Source of the DNA: Tenodera sinensis
Lineage: Eukaryota; Arthropoda; Insecta; Mantodea; Mantidae
DNA length: 64,000 nucleotides
Direction: 5' to 3'
Assembly (NCBI GenBank): GCA_030765045.1
Contig: CM060967.1
Span: 24,305,784-24,369,783 of the forward strand
In this document: in pieces, positions 12,443 through 25,890 of the stretch
Layout: each line of letters opens with the position of its first letter
Position numbering within the stretch: position 1 is the first letter of the stretch
Made by a program: the position numbers and the translations under genes
Notes under the pieces: generated by a model
What the model was told of the DNA's origin: nothing
The model's input: the letters and a program-made list of their open reading frames with translations, nothing else
Database searches by the model: none

Positions 12443-12478
<36 letters not shown>
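12443..12478. repeat. A36 homopolymer
   Basis: 36 consecutive A, preceded by CTTTCTT. It could be the poly(A) tail of a plus-strand retrocopy, but no LINE or SINE body is recognised upstream. Confidence 0.9.
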
Positions 12479-12481
<3 letters not shown>

Positions 12482-12596
12482 CTTCACCCACGGTTTCCAA
12501 ATAAATTAATATTTTCATAGTTTTTTACTTTCCGGTAAGGTTCTTTACACTAATAGCTTTTAGGTCCGTTTATTAGTACCATAATATGTGGTTGTA

Positions 12597-12654
12597 TCTC
12601 TCTCTCTCTCTCACACACACACGGACGCACGCACGCACACAAACACACACACAC
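12597..12654. repeat. (TC)n(AC)n compound microsatellite
   Basis: TC dinucleotides pass into AC dinucleotides with GGACGCACGCACGC interruptions. Confidence 0.93.
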
Positions 12655-13429
12655 CTCTTTAACACCACTCGCTTTCAATTCAGGTAACATGTTATATTGA
12701 AATCTTTGTATCAGCATTGTGGCCGAAATACAATAGTTCCTCTTATCTACTATAGATGGAGGAGACAAAAGAAAACGGTAAGAATAGCCTTTATTTCTAA
12801 GGTTCCACTTAACATTATTGTGATGCCAATCTCCGATCAAAGAAAACAGGGATGATTCAACCCTCACTGTGCAGAGCAGATTACACTGGTGGTAAGTTTT
12901 TAAATCCCTGAATGTAAAAGGCCACATTTACCTGAAAATAAAAATCAATTATATAAACAGCACAACACAGAAACGTATGTAACTTCACTAAGATAATTAG
13001 TTCGTGTCAAATAACTGAGTCCCTAGTACTTGCCATGTTCGAAATACCCTTACAAAACCTTAAGAATACATTACTCAAATGTTTTCATAAAGCCTGGCAA
13101 AGAAAAACGTTTTTTTACGTGCTAGACACACCGATGTGCTGAAGAGGCTATAGGTAAACAAAGCCTTGTGCAAAAATTCAGTGTTTCTCATCTTCTGATA
13201 GGTCCTAAGGAATTAAAAAAGGTTTGTTTGTTCTGTCAACGACATTACCCCAACAGGCATCACCCAGCCCAAAATTGGCAAGTGAAACAGATAGCTTACG
13301 TCCAACAAATTATCCCTCTGCACATGCCGCACATCAAATTTTTCAACATCACATAACCAAATGAGGCACAAAATGTATCTTAGTTGACGACAGCCAAAAA
13401 TACAGCACCTTCAGTAGTTTATTAAAGTG

Positions 13430-13530
13430 TTAGTATACTGGGTGGAAGGGAAGTCATTGCTTTAATTTGAACCAGTGCAAGATCTAAGTATTTAAAACAC
13501 ATTTTCTAAATTATTAATTATTTATGCTGT
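13430..13530 (+). repeat. Dispersed repeat D, partial copy
   Basis: AAGGGAAGTCATTGCTTTAA, TTTGAACCAGTGCAAGATCT and AAAACACATTTT follow the same order as the copies at 28612-28840 (minus strand) and 44575-44815. Unknown family, no coding content. Confidence 0.55.
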
Positions 13531-14916
13531 TTTTAAACACAAAAACAGGGACATAAAGTACTTACAGTTTGTCGTTTTCAAAAGCCGTTGACTCACAACA
13601 TTTCCGTTTCAATTTGTTTCTTATATTTGGCATTCATGCGTCCTTCTCCATATTTCAGATACTCTAGTAAGTAAAGAAAGCATTTTTGGATATATTATTA
13701 ATAAATGTGATCACATCTTCGAATTGCTTTCACTCAATGCCTTGTAATGTTTGTCTATTTATATTCCCAACGGTCAACTGTTTCTTTCTTCATTTCTTTG
13801 TATAAATTGTCATATCGTGCATGCCATCAACCTTATGTATCTTACTCTGAAACCAATTCTAAGTATTACAATGATCACTATAAAGATGGCGGGGCAGTTC
13901 GTTTAGGTATTTAAAATGTATGTTACCCCTTTGATATCTCAGTTTTACGTTTACATCTGCTTAGAACTTTGTAAAGCTGAAAACTTAGAGAAAAAACTGT
14001 ATAAACGCCAGAAATACGAAAACAGTAAGAGTAAATTCGTTATTACCTTAAAATGAGTGCAGTTATCGTATCAGGAAACCCTTCTCTTAGGCAGACATTA
14101 TTAATGGACGTTAACGTACCTCATAATTTCAAAAGAGAAAAGTAGAACCTCCCAACTCTGCCTTTCTTGCTACTTCTTTTTATACCCTTTAAAACCAGGT
14201 TAGTTCCTTTTAATCAAAGGAAGAGAAAAGAATATGCCTTTCACGCACAAAGTTGATGATTGGATGTGAAACAAAGGAGACGAAAAGAAATCAGTTGTTT
14301 AAAAAGAAGGGCTGGGGAAACAACCACTTTTTTAACGAGAAAACACAAAAGGCTTCTGACAGGCAAACGGTTCTAGAATACAATTAATATACTGTAGCGA
14401 TCTGGAAGGGGGTGGGGGAAGTATTTTATAAATATTAATTAAAACGGACGGCAGAAACAGATGGAATGAAATTAAATCAATTTCGCAGACACGTTTTGCA
14501 AAATGAAGGTTTGCCAACAACAGAGGCGTAGTTTGTTTACATTAGATGGGGGTAATGCATATATATGAATTATTTGGAATATCAATTATAGACGTTCATA
14601 TACAAAATTTATGTCCGTTACAAAATAAAAAACAATGGCAGGTAGTCGATTGCAGCAATTTTCTCTCTCGCAGAGATTCTGGTGTAATTGCGAACATGGT
14701 TAGTGCACGATATCTGCTTTAAGAACACTTGGTAGTGTCAGAATAGCAATTTCCATGCAGAATCTTAAAGCAATGTATGTTAGTCTTTCTTGAAAACTAT
14801 ACAATCTATCATATCTTTTTTATGGGTGCTTTCCTCCTAAACTGTTAAAGTGACATATTTCAAATTTTGTATTCATATCAAAAATATGCAATAAAATTCA
14901 ACATAGCTCTCTTATT
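13531..14916. other. No recognisable feature
   Basis: AT-rich, no coding signal and no assigned repeat. Confidence 0.4.
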
Positions 14917-15743
14917 ACTTTCTCTAATGGCAAGTAGAGGAAGTATTGTATTCCACCCAAAAATTCGATGTCGAGATTTCACCGGAAATATACGCTTTGA
15001 GCCCCCTGAACAAAAAAAAAAAAAACATTTTTAGAAAAAGATCCGTGTGCGTGTCTGTCAGTCTGTGGACAGCGTAACTCAAAAACAAAAAGTCGGTTAA
15101 AAACCAAAGTTGGTATTTAAGATTTTGAGAAAAATAGCCCCACCCTAAACTACCCTTTATACGGAAGATTTTTCGAAAATTTTGATTTTCTTGAAAATGG
15201 CTCCAACGATTTTGATTAAAATGTCAGATGTTTGAAATATTTTTACGACAAATGAAATGTATATCTTGAATTTTCTGGCTGTAGCCCCTGTAGTCGTATT
15301 TACTCTGGACGACTTTTGCATAACTGGTAAATCGTTAGAGATAGATCAAATCGTACTATACAAAAACTGTAGTGTAGATCTTGCTAAAATACACAATTTA
15401 TGTCTCAAATTTTCTTGTAGGTTGAACCATTTCGGAGATATTCCTTGTTATGTGTGCGAGTCTTGGAGAACTTAAAAAAATGAACAACGATGTTCCATTT
15501 CACGAAAGCTTTATGTTACGTGTGCAAAGAGAACGGAATCTCAAAGCTTTAAAAGATTTGACTATCGCACCTACAGCCTACTGTATTCTAATATTTCCCT
15601 TGTACCTACAAGGAAATAATCAATAAGATAATTTGTAAAAATGTTAATTTTAACTAACACGAAGAAGATATAGGAATAAGAGTTTGTAAGAATGGTTAGT
15701 ACAAGAGTAGAGAAAGTCATGTGAGTGCAACACATCAGATTTT
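14917..15743 (-). mobile_element. Family A (HINE-like) copy, both ends present
   Basis: Plus-strand view: starts ATTACTTTCTCTAATGGCAAG and ends AGAGTAGAGAAAGTCATGTG...CATCAGATTTT. The 12-mer inverted repeat is intact at the element's 5' side and has one mismatch at the 3' side. About 40 bp are deleted between the GTTGGTATTTAAG and GCCCCACCCTAAAC blocks, which distinguishes this copy. The (TG)n tract is short. No clear target-site duplication. A tRNA-headed SINE starts 80 bp to the right. Confidence 0.92.
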
Positions 15744-15823
15744 ACTTGTTTTAGATTCAGAAACTCTCAAAACGGTGCAACAGCTCCCTACGGACCAAGA
15801 TCAACCGGAGGGCTGCTGTGGTT

Positions 15824-16048
15824 GGTCTGGGTGGCTCAATTGGTTAGACGCTGGTCTACTGATCCCAACGTCGCGGGTTCAAATCCGGCCCAGACCGATG
15901 GTTTTTAAGTGTGCTTAGAAACGACACCTTCTCGTCAGTAAATTTACTGGCGTGTAAAGAACTCCTGAGGGAAGAAATTCCGGCACACCATCGACGCTGA
16001 TGTGATCCTGGCAATTGACAGCGTCGCTGAACAACAAAATAATTCTTA
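15824..16048 (+). mobile_element. tRNA-headed SINE (SINE1), copy 1
   Basis: The first 73 nt (15824-15896) fold like a tRNA: a 7-bp acceptor stem GGTCTGG/CCAGACC, an A box TGGCTCAATTGG, and a B box GGTTCAAATCC. The anticodon stem is badly paired, there is no tRNA gene terminator, and the homologous unit at 37348 shares the downstream body (TTTAAGTGTGCTTA, ACGACA, GTCAGTA, TTTACTGGC, AAGAACTCCTG). It is therefore a Pol III SINE, not a tRNA gene. The body ends near GCGTCGCTGAACAACAAAAT. Confidence 0.85.
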
Positions 16049-16194
16049 ATTGTTGGGCTGCTGTGTCACACACGCCCCATCCCTACTCACCACAGGTAAA
16101 TGCGGTCTTCGCAAGCAGCAGCCTCTACTTCTCAATCAAGTAGCCCCTCAGAGACCTAACGAGGCTGAGTGCACCCGGACTATGTCTCCCAGCG

Positions 16195-16275
16195 GGAGAA
16201 AATCCCCACGCCGGGAACTGAACCTGGGTCTTAGTAGGTATCAGCGGTCCAGTTGGGACACTAGACATAGCACAG
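16195..16275 (-). mobile_element. tRNA-like SINE head or tRNA pseudogene
   Basis: Minus strand: an A-box-like ATGTCTAGTG, about 40 nt of spacer, then a B box AGGTTCAGTTCCCGGCG. The spacing fits a tRNA-derived Pol III promoter. Stems are imperfect. Family unclear; it may belong to another SINE next to SINE1. Confidence 0.5.
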
Positions 16276-16346
16276 CTAGAAACAAATGCAGGGTGGAGGT
16301 AGACTCTAGCACAGCCAGAAACAAAAGCAGGGTGGAGGTAGACTCC
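16269..16346. repeat. Tandem duplication of 39 bp
   Basis: Two adjacent copies of a 39-bp unit starting AGCACAGC(T/C)AGAAACAAA at 16269 and 16308, each ending GGTGGAGGTAGACTC(T/C), with few differences. Confidence 0.92.
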
Positions 16347-19300
16347 AGACAGAAGAGGAAGTGTGAGCGATGAAGCAGAGGAACAGATGAACGTAGAGCA
16401 ATGAACATCCCTAAGGACCATCCCATTTAACTGCTACTGTTTCCACACGCTGAAAGGAATTCTTGCAACCCGAATTTAACAAAAGAGGGGGCAGGGGGGG
16501 TGCTTTCATTCTTGTCGCTACTGCGTCTTTGTGAATGGCGCTAGGGGAATACAAACGGGCCAGAGACCCACTTCAGCTGACCCCCCTCAACCTCCCAAAG
16601 AAAAAAATCGGGGCAAAGGATCCAATAGGAATTTTCCAATTCACTTTCTTCCCTCTCTTCCTGCCGACTTGTAATTCTTCTTCCCTGTTCCCCTCCACTT
16701 CCCTGATGTCTTCAGTGGCGTGGGACTGGCCCCATTGTTCTCCATCTTCTTTTGTCCATTATAAAATTCGGTATCCGGCTTTAGTAATTGCTGAGGTAAA
16801 GGCTCTTATCTCGGGAATGCCATTGCCCAGATAATATCGGCTATTGCGTGTTAAATTACACCCTCACGCGCCAGTGAAGTTTCACAATTAGTAACAATCG
16901 GAGGAATTAATAACTGTCACAGAGAAAGGTACCAGCAAAGAAAACGAAAGCTACTCGATGTTCAGCCTGTACAGTCATAAGCAAAAAGTGTTTGACACAA
17001 AAGGGCAAGAATTTGTTACAATCGAAATGTCAAATAAGTCTCTCTTTCAACCCCTTTCTTCCGTTAACCAGACAAGCAACACATACAGAGTGTTAAGGGT
17101 ATAAACGCGATTATTTTTTAATAAACAGCGTCTTCAGGTAATGTATCCATGAAAATTAAAATACACAGTTTCCTTCTGATTGCTTTGAATCTTTTTTCAC
17201 ACACTCAGAACATAAAATACATAATATACACAAACTTTCAATGTCCTATGTCTAACCTTGATAATGGCATAGAGGTGTGTTGAAACGATCGTTGATGGTT
17301 TATTAAGTTTAACTCAATTTTATTGATGTGAAGTTAAACAGATAAGGAAATTGTCATACCGCCATTGCTTAGATTTAAATAGTTTAAGAGGAAAAAATAT
17401 TTTGTATACTGTTTATTGATATTTTCAATTTTTTTCAGTATGAGTTATGAAATCTATTTAGTTTCAGCTCAGTTATTTAATATTTTTCACCAATACATGA
17501 TCTATTTTAATAACTTAATCTCTAAAGCTTTCCTAAAAATTTCAAGCTAGTAAAAATGCTGAAAAATAAGAATTGTGGATAATGTATTTTAAAATTTAAC
17601 AATATATTTTTGTACTTAAACTAAATTCAATCAACTTAAAATTCCCCAGCACCATATGTGGGACCCTCTGTTGCTTTTTTATTGGCCTTAGTAGCAGTTT
17701 TTCAGAATTTTAAGTTTGCTTGGTTGCTTCTTGATATGAAAATTTTTCTTTTACCTTAACATTATTCACAAAATTTATAAATTTGTTCTTAGCTAACCTC
17801 TACACTATGCACTTTCGCTAATTTATACACCAAATTCATAAAATATCTGCCGTAACTGCTTTACTATAAACTAATAAATAAATTAAAACCTATTGCTGTC
17901 TAAAAATTGCCTAACATATAACTGGAACACTAAAGTAACCTGGAGATTACAGAACACTAACTACATTTCTCTGTTTGGAAACAAAATGCCAGATTCGCGG
18001 CATTTCCGCACGATATATCGAATTCGTTTCAGCACAGCCAACTCACAACCTCTCTGAAGCAAAATTGCCCACAATAGACTAAATTCAAAGCCAATGAAAG
18101 GCAAATATGCGTTTCGAAGTTATGATAAAGTTTAGCGACAGACACTCACCCACACTTGGAAGTTTAAATGCCTTCCTGGAACTTTAAAACTGACTTATGC
18201 TGAGAAAACTAAAGTATGCGTTAGACTACAAAGTATGAGCACAATTAAAAAATCTAAAAGGTGTAAATAAAATTTTTCGACATTTTCACCAAATTTTTTA
18301 GACGCATTACCTCAATTGTGTCAGTTGATTGTTCTCCTTTTCTTGCAGTTTTCACACAAACCAATCACATAGTTTAATACCTCAAGTTTTTGCATGGTTG
18401 AAATGAACAGCGCCTGTCGTTTAGACTATTCCTCTTACTTCACAGCTCAATACGCGACTGACTGGCCCAGATGAGGTATACGAGATAGTTCCGATACAGC
18501 ATTGTTTACAGCGTTACAGCATTCGTTTCGCCGACTCTGCGTCGTCTTTTCTGTGGGACGGCTGCTTGAAAACTTATTACTCTTAATAAATAAAATTATG
18601 TTCGCAAATGAAGCAAATATTGATGCAATATTGTCCATTACACTGTATTCAATTACCAGTAAAATATTAGTACTTATACCTGTAACACGAGATAGTTTCA
18701 CTGCACCGACCATTCTGACCTTGAGTTTTTTCACCGTTTTCCCTTGTAAGTAGGCTAACACTTGGATTATACAGGGTGATGCATATAAAGCTAAACATCT
18801 GTATGGTATACGCAGTACCTAAGTAGGATTGCAACATGACAAAAATTCCGAACTAATTCTGAGAGCGTGCTCGACTGCGTATGTGCATAAGAAAGTGTTG
18901 GTATTAGTTCGAAATACGTTCAGAACCGCCTGTTGGAACAAACCTAGTATCTACCAAAAATTTAAGGACACCTGCATATTTCACTGAAGTACATTCTGCC
19001 CTTAAACTATTTTGTCCAACAACCTTCTTATTGAAGAATACATTTAAAAAATAACAATGTAGATGTCATTGTTTTTAAGGAGTTATGATTTTTTTCAGTT
19101 TTATAAAAACGGGGAAAAATCTCACGTTAAAATTCTTTTGGAGATCTGACCATGAAAATATATGGGATGTCAATTTTATTTTTCTCTGAAGGGAAAGGCT
19201 CATATGTGAGGAACATTCATAAATATCGTATTGTTTTCGTACACCGTTTATCAACAATTGACGTAATGTTTATAATTTGAACACATATAGGAAAAAAAGT

Positions 19301-19429
19301 TTAAATTAATACTACTTGGCAATAGATTCAATCCCATGATGAATGAGCCAGTGAAGTCGAAGAGATGTCTATTTATAAAGTACATTACGTACTGCGAATT
19401 GAACCACTGAATGGTGCTAGGTTGACCTT
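16347..19429. other. Long AT-rich stretch; unassigned open frames near 18.5 kb
   Basis: No repeat family is recognised. At 18447-18761 a 104-codon minus-strand frame overlaps an 83-codon plus-strand frame. The plus frame ends in TTGTAAGTAG, a perfect splice-donor string (18747 onwards), but it has no convincing acceptor in frame: the good acceptor-like TTTTCTTGCAG at 18338-18348 leads into stops. The peptides show no family motif. An exon cannot be claimed. Confidence 0.35.
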
Positions 19430-19690
19430 ATCAAAATTTTTGAAAAATTTTCAATGTACTTTAGGCTAGAGAACTTTTCTTCAAAACTTCGTGTCGCATC
19501 CTTGAAAGACATAATACGTAAATACCAACTTTGATTTTTAAACGACTTTGAGTTATGCCCCCCCCCCCCACACACACACACGCACGCACGCACACACTTT
19601 TCTAAAAATTATTTGTTTGCACTCAAGGGACGTCAAAACATCTTCGGTAAAATCTCGGCATCAAATTTTTGAGCGGAATTCAATATCACT
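19430..19690 (+). mobile_element. Family A fragment, right-facing arm of an inverted pair
   Basis: Contains AAACTTCGTGTCGCATCCTT, GAAAGACATAAT, a C12/(CA)n tract at 19558-19595, and AATCTCGGCATCAAATTTTT near its end. The hairpin end is missing; it abuts an opposite-strand copy. Confidence 0.82.
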
Positions 19691-19691
19691 A

Positions 19692-20140
19692 AAAATATGT
19701 TTTAAGCCCCCTGACTCTAAGAAGAACATTTTTAGAAAAAGGTCTGTGCGTGTGCGTGCGTATGTTTGAACAGCATAACTCAAAAACGAAAAGGTAGTTA
19801 GAAACCAAAGTTAGTATCCATGTTTAATATGCTTCAAGAATGCGACACGAAAATTTTTAAGAAAATTTCTCCACCCTAAACTACCCTTTACATAGAAACT
19901 TTTTCAAAAATTTTCATTTTCTTGAAAATGGCTCTAAAGATTTTGATTAAAATGTAATATGTTTGAGATATTGTTTTCCTTTTTTATATGTTAAGCTTTA
20001 AAAGATTTGACTATCGCACAAAGCCTACTGTATTCTAATATTCCCCTTGCACCTACAAGGAAATAAGCAATAAGATAATTTGTACAAATGTTTATCTTAA
20101 CTAACACGAAGAAGATATAGGAATAAGAGTTTGTAAGAAT
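19692..20140 (-). mobile_element. Family A copy, left-facing arm of an inverted pair
   Basis: Plus-strand view: AAAATATGTTTTAAGCCCCC, GAAAAAGGTCTGTGCGTG, the GACTATCGCACAAAGCCTAC block and TAAGAGTTTGTAAGAATG, where it stops just before the 5' terminus. About 250 bp between GAGATATTGTTTTCC and ATGTTAAGC are deleted. Confidence 0.85.
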
Positions 20141-21060
20141 GAAGAGGCGGTACTCGTGTCTGAATAATAATGCGGGACAATTTATAAAGCGAAAGACTAT
20201 CGAACTATAGATGCTTTACATAAACGCGTCTAATTTATGTGATTATATTGTGATATTTGTGGTATATTATTTTATAAGTTAAAAATTTGAAATGAATAAC
20301 AACAGTTTACAGTTTGCTGTGAGGATCCAAGTTGCAGGACGGAGTATTTCAGACTTTTATCTTATTTTTATGTAGACAGCACAAACTAATCGGGTTAGGA
20401 TGTCAGTGAGCACTTAAAGAAGCAGCGATCGTGTCAAACCCCTCCAGGGACAGGTTCTTTTACACCGCCACTGACGTGCTGACGTTTGGCGCAAAGCTGC
20501 TTGCTTGCTTCACAACAAGAACGCTTCTTTCCTCTGAGATTTATCATCCTGCCAGTCTCAAACAGGCTGCATTTCATTTCCACAGCTCCTTAAGCAGGGC
20601 TGCCAATTGACCGGAACAGCTTTCTATAACCCTTCTAGCCTGAGAACAGTGCACGTAACAAAAGCACCACGTCACAGCGCTACATTCGCTTATTATGTGT
20701 TTATTGTAACAGTGAAATACTAGTAATTTGACTTACATAACTTGCCTAAGAAATCTAATCTCATCATTTGAATTCTATCTTCTCCTTGTTGGAACCTAAG
20801 CCATAATTCTGTAGATCGTTATTTTGTTTTCTTTCCTTGTTTCGTTTTTAAATGTTCTATGTATATTTCCAAAAACTGCCTAGAACTTATTTATTTTGAA
20901 GTCTGTATTCCTTTCTATTTTTAAGCTATTATCACATCCCAAATATTTGAAACTCGATAGTTATTTATTTAGATCACTGGAGTTGCCTATGAAATCCATA
21001 ATTCTTGTTTTTGTCATAACTTGTCATGCAAAAATCATTATAAATCCACTTCGCCATTTT
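20141..21060. other. No recognisable feature
   Basis: Relatively GC-richer, apparently single-copy sequence at about 20320-20700. No exon supported. Confidence 0.35.
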
Positions 21061-21175
21061 ACTTTCTCTGCTACGTATAGTAAAGTAGAGAAGGTATTGC
21101 ATTCTATCCAAAAATTCGATATCGAGATTTCACCGGAAATATCTTTTAAGGTCCCCAGAATCCATTTTCAGAAAA

Positions 21176-22806
<1,631 letters not shown>

Positions 22807-23340
22807 GGTTAAAAACCAAAGTTGCTAGTTAAGTTTAACGTCTTTCAAGGATGCAACACGAAGATTTTGAAGAAAATTGATTTTCTTGAAAATGACAACG
22901 ATTTTGATTAAAAGGCCAGATGTTTGAGATATTTTTATAGCAAGTGAAATGTGTATCTTGAATTTTCTAGCCATAGCCGCTGTAGTGGTATTTATTCTGC
23001 GTGACTTTGTACAACTGGTGAGAAATAGAGCAAATCTTAGTATATCAAAACTGTAGATCTTGCTAAAACACACAATTTATGTATAAATAATTTTTTGTAG
23101 AGTGAACCATTTCGGAGATATTGCTCGTTATTTGTGTAAGTTTTGGAGAACTTATACTTCTGACTATCGCTCAAAGTCTACTGTATTCTAATATTCCCGA
23201 TGCACGTGCAAGAAAACGAGCAATAAGAGAATTTCTGCAAATGTTTATCTTAACACGAAGAAGATATAGGTATAAGAGTTCGTAAGAATTGTTAGTACAA
23301 GAGTAGAGAAAGTCATGTGAGTGCAACACATCAGATTTTT

Positions 23341-25344
23341 CTGAATTATGATAATTTTATTATCCAGTCTTTATTACTAGTGGATGTACTAAAGCAGTGC
23401 ATTTATTTAAAATGCCATAACCACATAATTTAAAAAGAAACAAGATTTGGAAAAGCATTTATAAATAAATTAATATTGTCAAAAATTATATTTATATCTT
23501 CGCAAATTTCTTGAACGCTTCAACAGGGCTCGGTGGATGGTCCTTTAATTAATACCACTTCCCATAATAGTGTATATTAACTAGGTCACAGACTTAACGA
23601 AAGTGTAAAATTACAAAATGTGTTTATTAACTGTTTCCCCTTTTTTCTATAAGTTTTTTTCAGTGTAAAAACATCGTCACATGATGTTTCTTTCCTCAAT
23701 CAACAAAGTTTTTTTATTATTGACTCAGATATATCCCAGAACCCGTTATTCGTTACTTCTGTCGAATACCACACAACCTGTTTTTAGAAAGCTGAAACAT
23801 TTCAGCAAAGTTTTTGTAGTAATAGTTGAAGGATGGGTAGAGAAAGCCATATGAATCCAACACATTATGTTTTTTTTTTTTAATAGTCTACGAGAATTTA
23901 ATAACGGATGCATTTTATAACCAAAGTGGCTTCAGGTACACATAGTTTTTGTAAATGCAATACTTGTTTCTTTAGGTCCATTTTTCTAGGCAGCCAGCGA
24001 AAGTATAAGAACGTTTTACTTGAATAGGGTTTCATTCTACGCCCAAGAAGAAAGTGCAGTTGCGCTGGCAATCTCTAGATGAGAACCCGCGAATGGCGAT
24101 TCGAGTAAAGCTGTTGTGCCATTCGTAAGCATTTTTGCAAGTGCAGTTTACGCTGAAAGCACCACAAGTGTTATTAGGGCGGTAAATGCACTCAGGTTAA
24201 CAACAGTTAACCTGTACAGTCCACTGCAAGAAATCTTGCCGATGCACCCATTTCCTACGGTATCGTTCTTTATCTAATGTTGATGGAAATTTTAATTCTT
24301 TGTAATTTGAGAGAATTACACAGAGATTTGCAACCAAAACTTAATATTGGAACTAAATCTCTTATGTTCCTACTTTATATTATTTACATTTAGTTAAAGA
24401 CCCTTTTTGTACTACAATACTAGCAAAGTTACTTTCTGTCTCCTTGGCAACATTACATTTCTATTGTATTTTTTTTTTCTGATGATGCCCGAACGATGTA
24501 ATGTGGAAACTATATGCTGGGTACAATTAAACCACTTTTAAGAGCCATTTCCCGACATTTTTATCTACTAGGTGTTCTTTTTGCCATCTATAAGTCATTT
24601 TAAGTCACTTTTAAGAACAAATTCCGGGTTTTAAAATAATTTTTCGCAAGCTTATATTATTCTCAATATCAGTAGAATCAAGTTTTCACAGCCCCAAAAT
24701 CTATAAATTCTTGAAAATGGATTGGAATTACTTATCTATTCATACTTTGTTAAACATACTTTGGACTGGTCAAGAACATATTGCGTCCAAATAAACGTTT
24801 ATGTATTTTGTAAGAGAGATTTGCTACCGTGGAGTGAATCTAGCTGCTACTTTTGAGGGTCGTACCACGCATGCTCTCTATAATGCTGTATTTATAGAGA
24901 AGGAGCTAGTAGTTGAGGTGATATTTCATTTCATTCCACATAACTCAACATCAAATAGAACTGGTGAAATCGAGTGCAAGAAATCATGTGGAAGGTGAAG
25001 TGGACAAACCTGCGTTTGCTAAAATGGAAAATATGTTGAACAAGAACAGTAGATATGATACAATTGCAAGATTTCTGTTGCAGTCTCAACTGAGAAGCAT
25101 TCCCTCGATGAAGAACTTGAAACCTGCAATATTTGTTGTTTTAAGCATGTTCCAATGTCCTCTGTTAATGTAAGAGGAAGCTTTTTCAATGTGTAGGTCT
25201 GTATTAGTTGACAAAGAGTCCTTCAAATTTGAAAATTTACAAACGAAGCTTGTAATACGGTATTCATTCATAAAGCGTAAGTGAAATGTGCAAGGAGTTC
25301 AGCATATGAAGGAAAGTTAAGGTTTTAAAGTCATAATTAATATT
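23341..25344. other. Stretch with no gene; one repeat fragment inside
   Basis: Apart from the family A end at 23815-23882 nothing is recognised. Open frames of 60-69 codons at 24801-25173 carry no motif. A CTGATGATG..GGAAAC string at about 24479 was examined and rejected as a ribozyme. Confidence 0.4.
23815..23882 (-). mobile_element. Family A terminal fragment, diverged
   Basis: GGGTAGAGAAAGCCATATGA, then ATCCAACACATTATG and a T-run. This is the plus-strand view of the family A 5' terminus (GAGTAGAGAAAGTCATGTGA, then GTGCAACACATCAG) with several substitutions. Confidence 0.6.
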
Positions 25345-25890
25345 TATTTATGTAACTAGTGTATAATCTGAGTATTTGTTACAATTAAAAGATTATACAT
25401 GCTTTACAGACAACGTTTTATTCACTTCTAGCATTAAAATAAGTAAAAATAATAAATAAATTTGCTAAATGAAAAATTATAATGGATCAGAGACCACAGA
25501 AGTATGACGTAACATGGTTGCTAAGCAGATGCTCTTTCTTTTGTTTCAGCAGCTTCATAGGAAAATAGTGGATACTGATAAAACTATTGAAAATATGTAT
25601 TGTATTGTGTTTGACATTTTAAACGTAGCCAGAAATGCTGAGAGTTTATTAATTGCAGAGAAACTGCAAAAGATGTTTGCGAAAAAGAATATGAATGATT
25701 TCTAAATGCAGGTGGTTCTTGTGTTTGAATGTTGCACTTTCGAGAGTGGTGATTTCAAGTTTTCTTACAGGTACATTGGAGAACACTATATTGTGGAGGT
25801 GATAACGTCATTGCTGTCTTGTTAGCATGGTAAATACCTCATTTATTTTCTCACACTGGTGCCGGAAATAGCCACGATTTATGATATCAT
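25345..25890 (+). repeat. Dispersed repeat B, copy 1, with a conserved peptide
   Basis: Aligns in order with 48727-49210: TTTATGTAACTAGTGTA, AAAGATTATACAT, TAGCATTAAA, AATAATAAAT, ATGGTTGCTAAGCAGATGCT, CTATTGAAAATATG, then GTGATAACGTCATTGCTGTC. The frame at 25514 starts MVAKQM and continues to TIENM, DILN and AES; the second copy shows the same pieces across one frameshift. It may be an old transposon with a coding remnant or a captured exon. I do not recognise the family. Confidence 0.6.

Noticed and set aside
15824..15896. A functional tRNA gene
   Set aside because: Acceptor stem and A/B boxes are good, but the anticodon stem is mispaired, the sequence continues into a SINE body, and a second copy has the same body.
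24479..24515. A second hammerhead core (CTGATGA ... GGAAAC)
   Set aside because: No stem II can form between CTGATGA and GAAA and no stem I partner was found.
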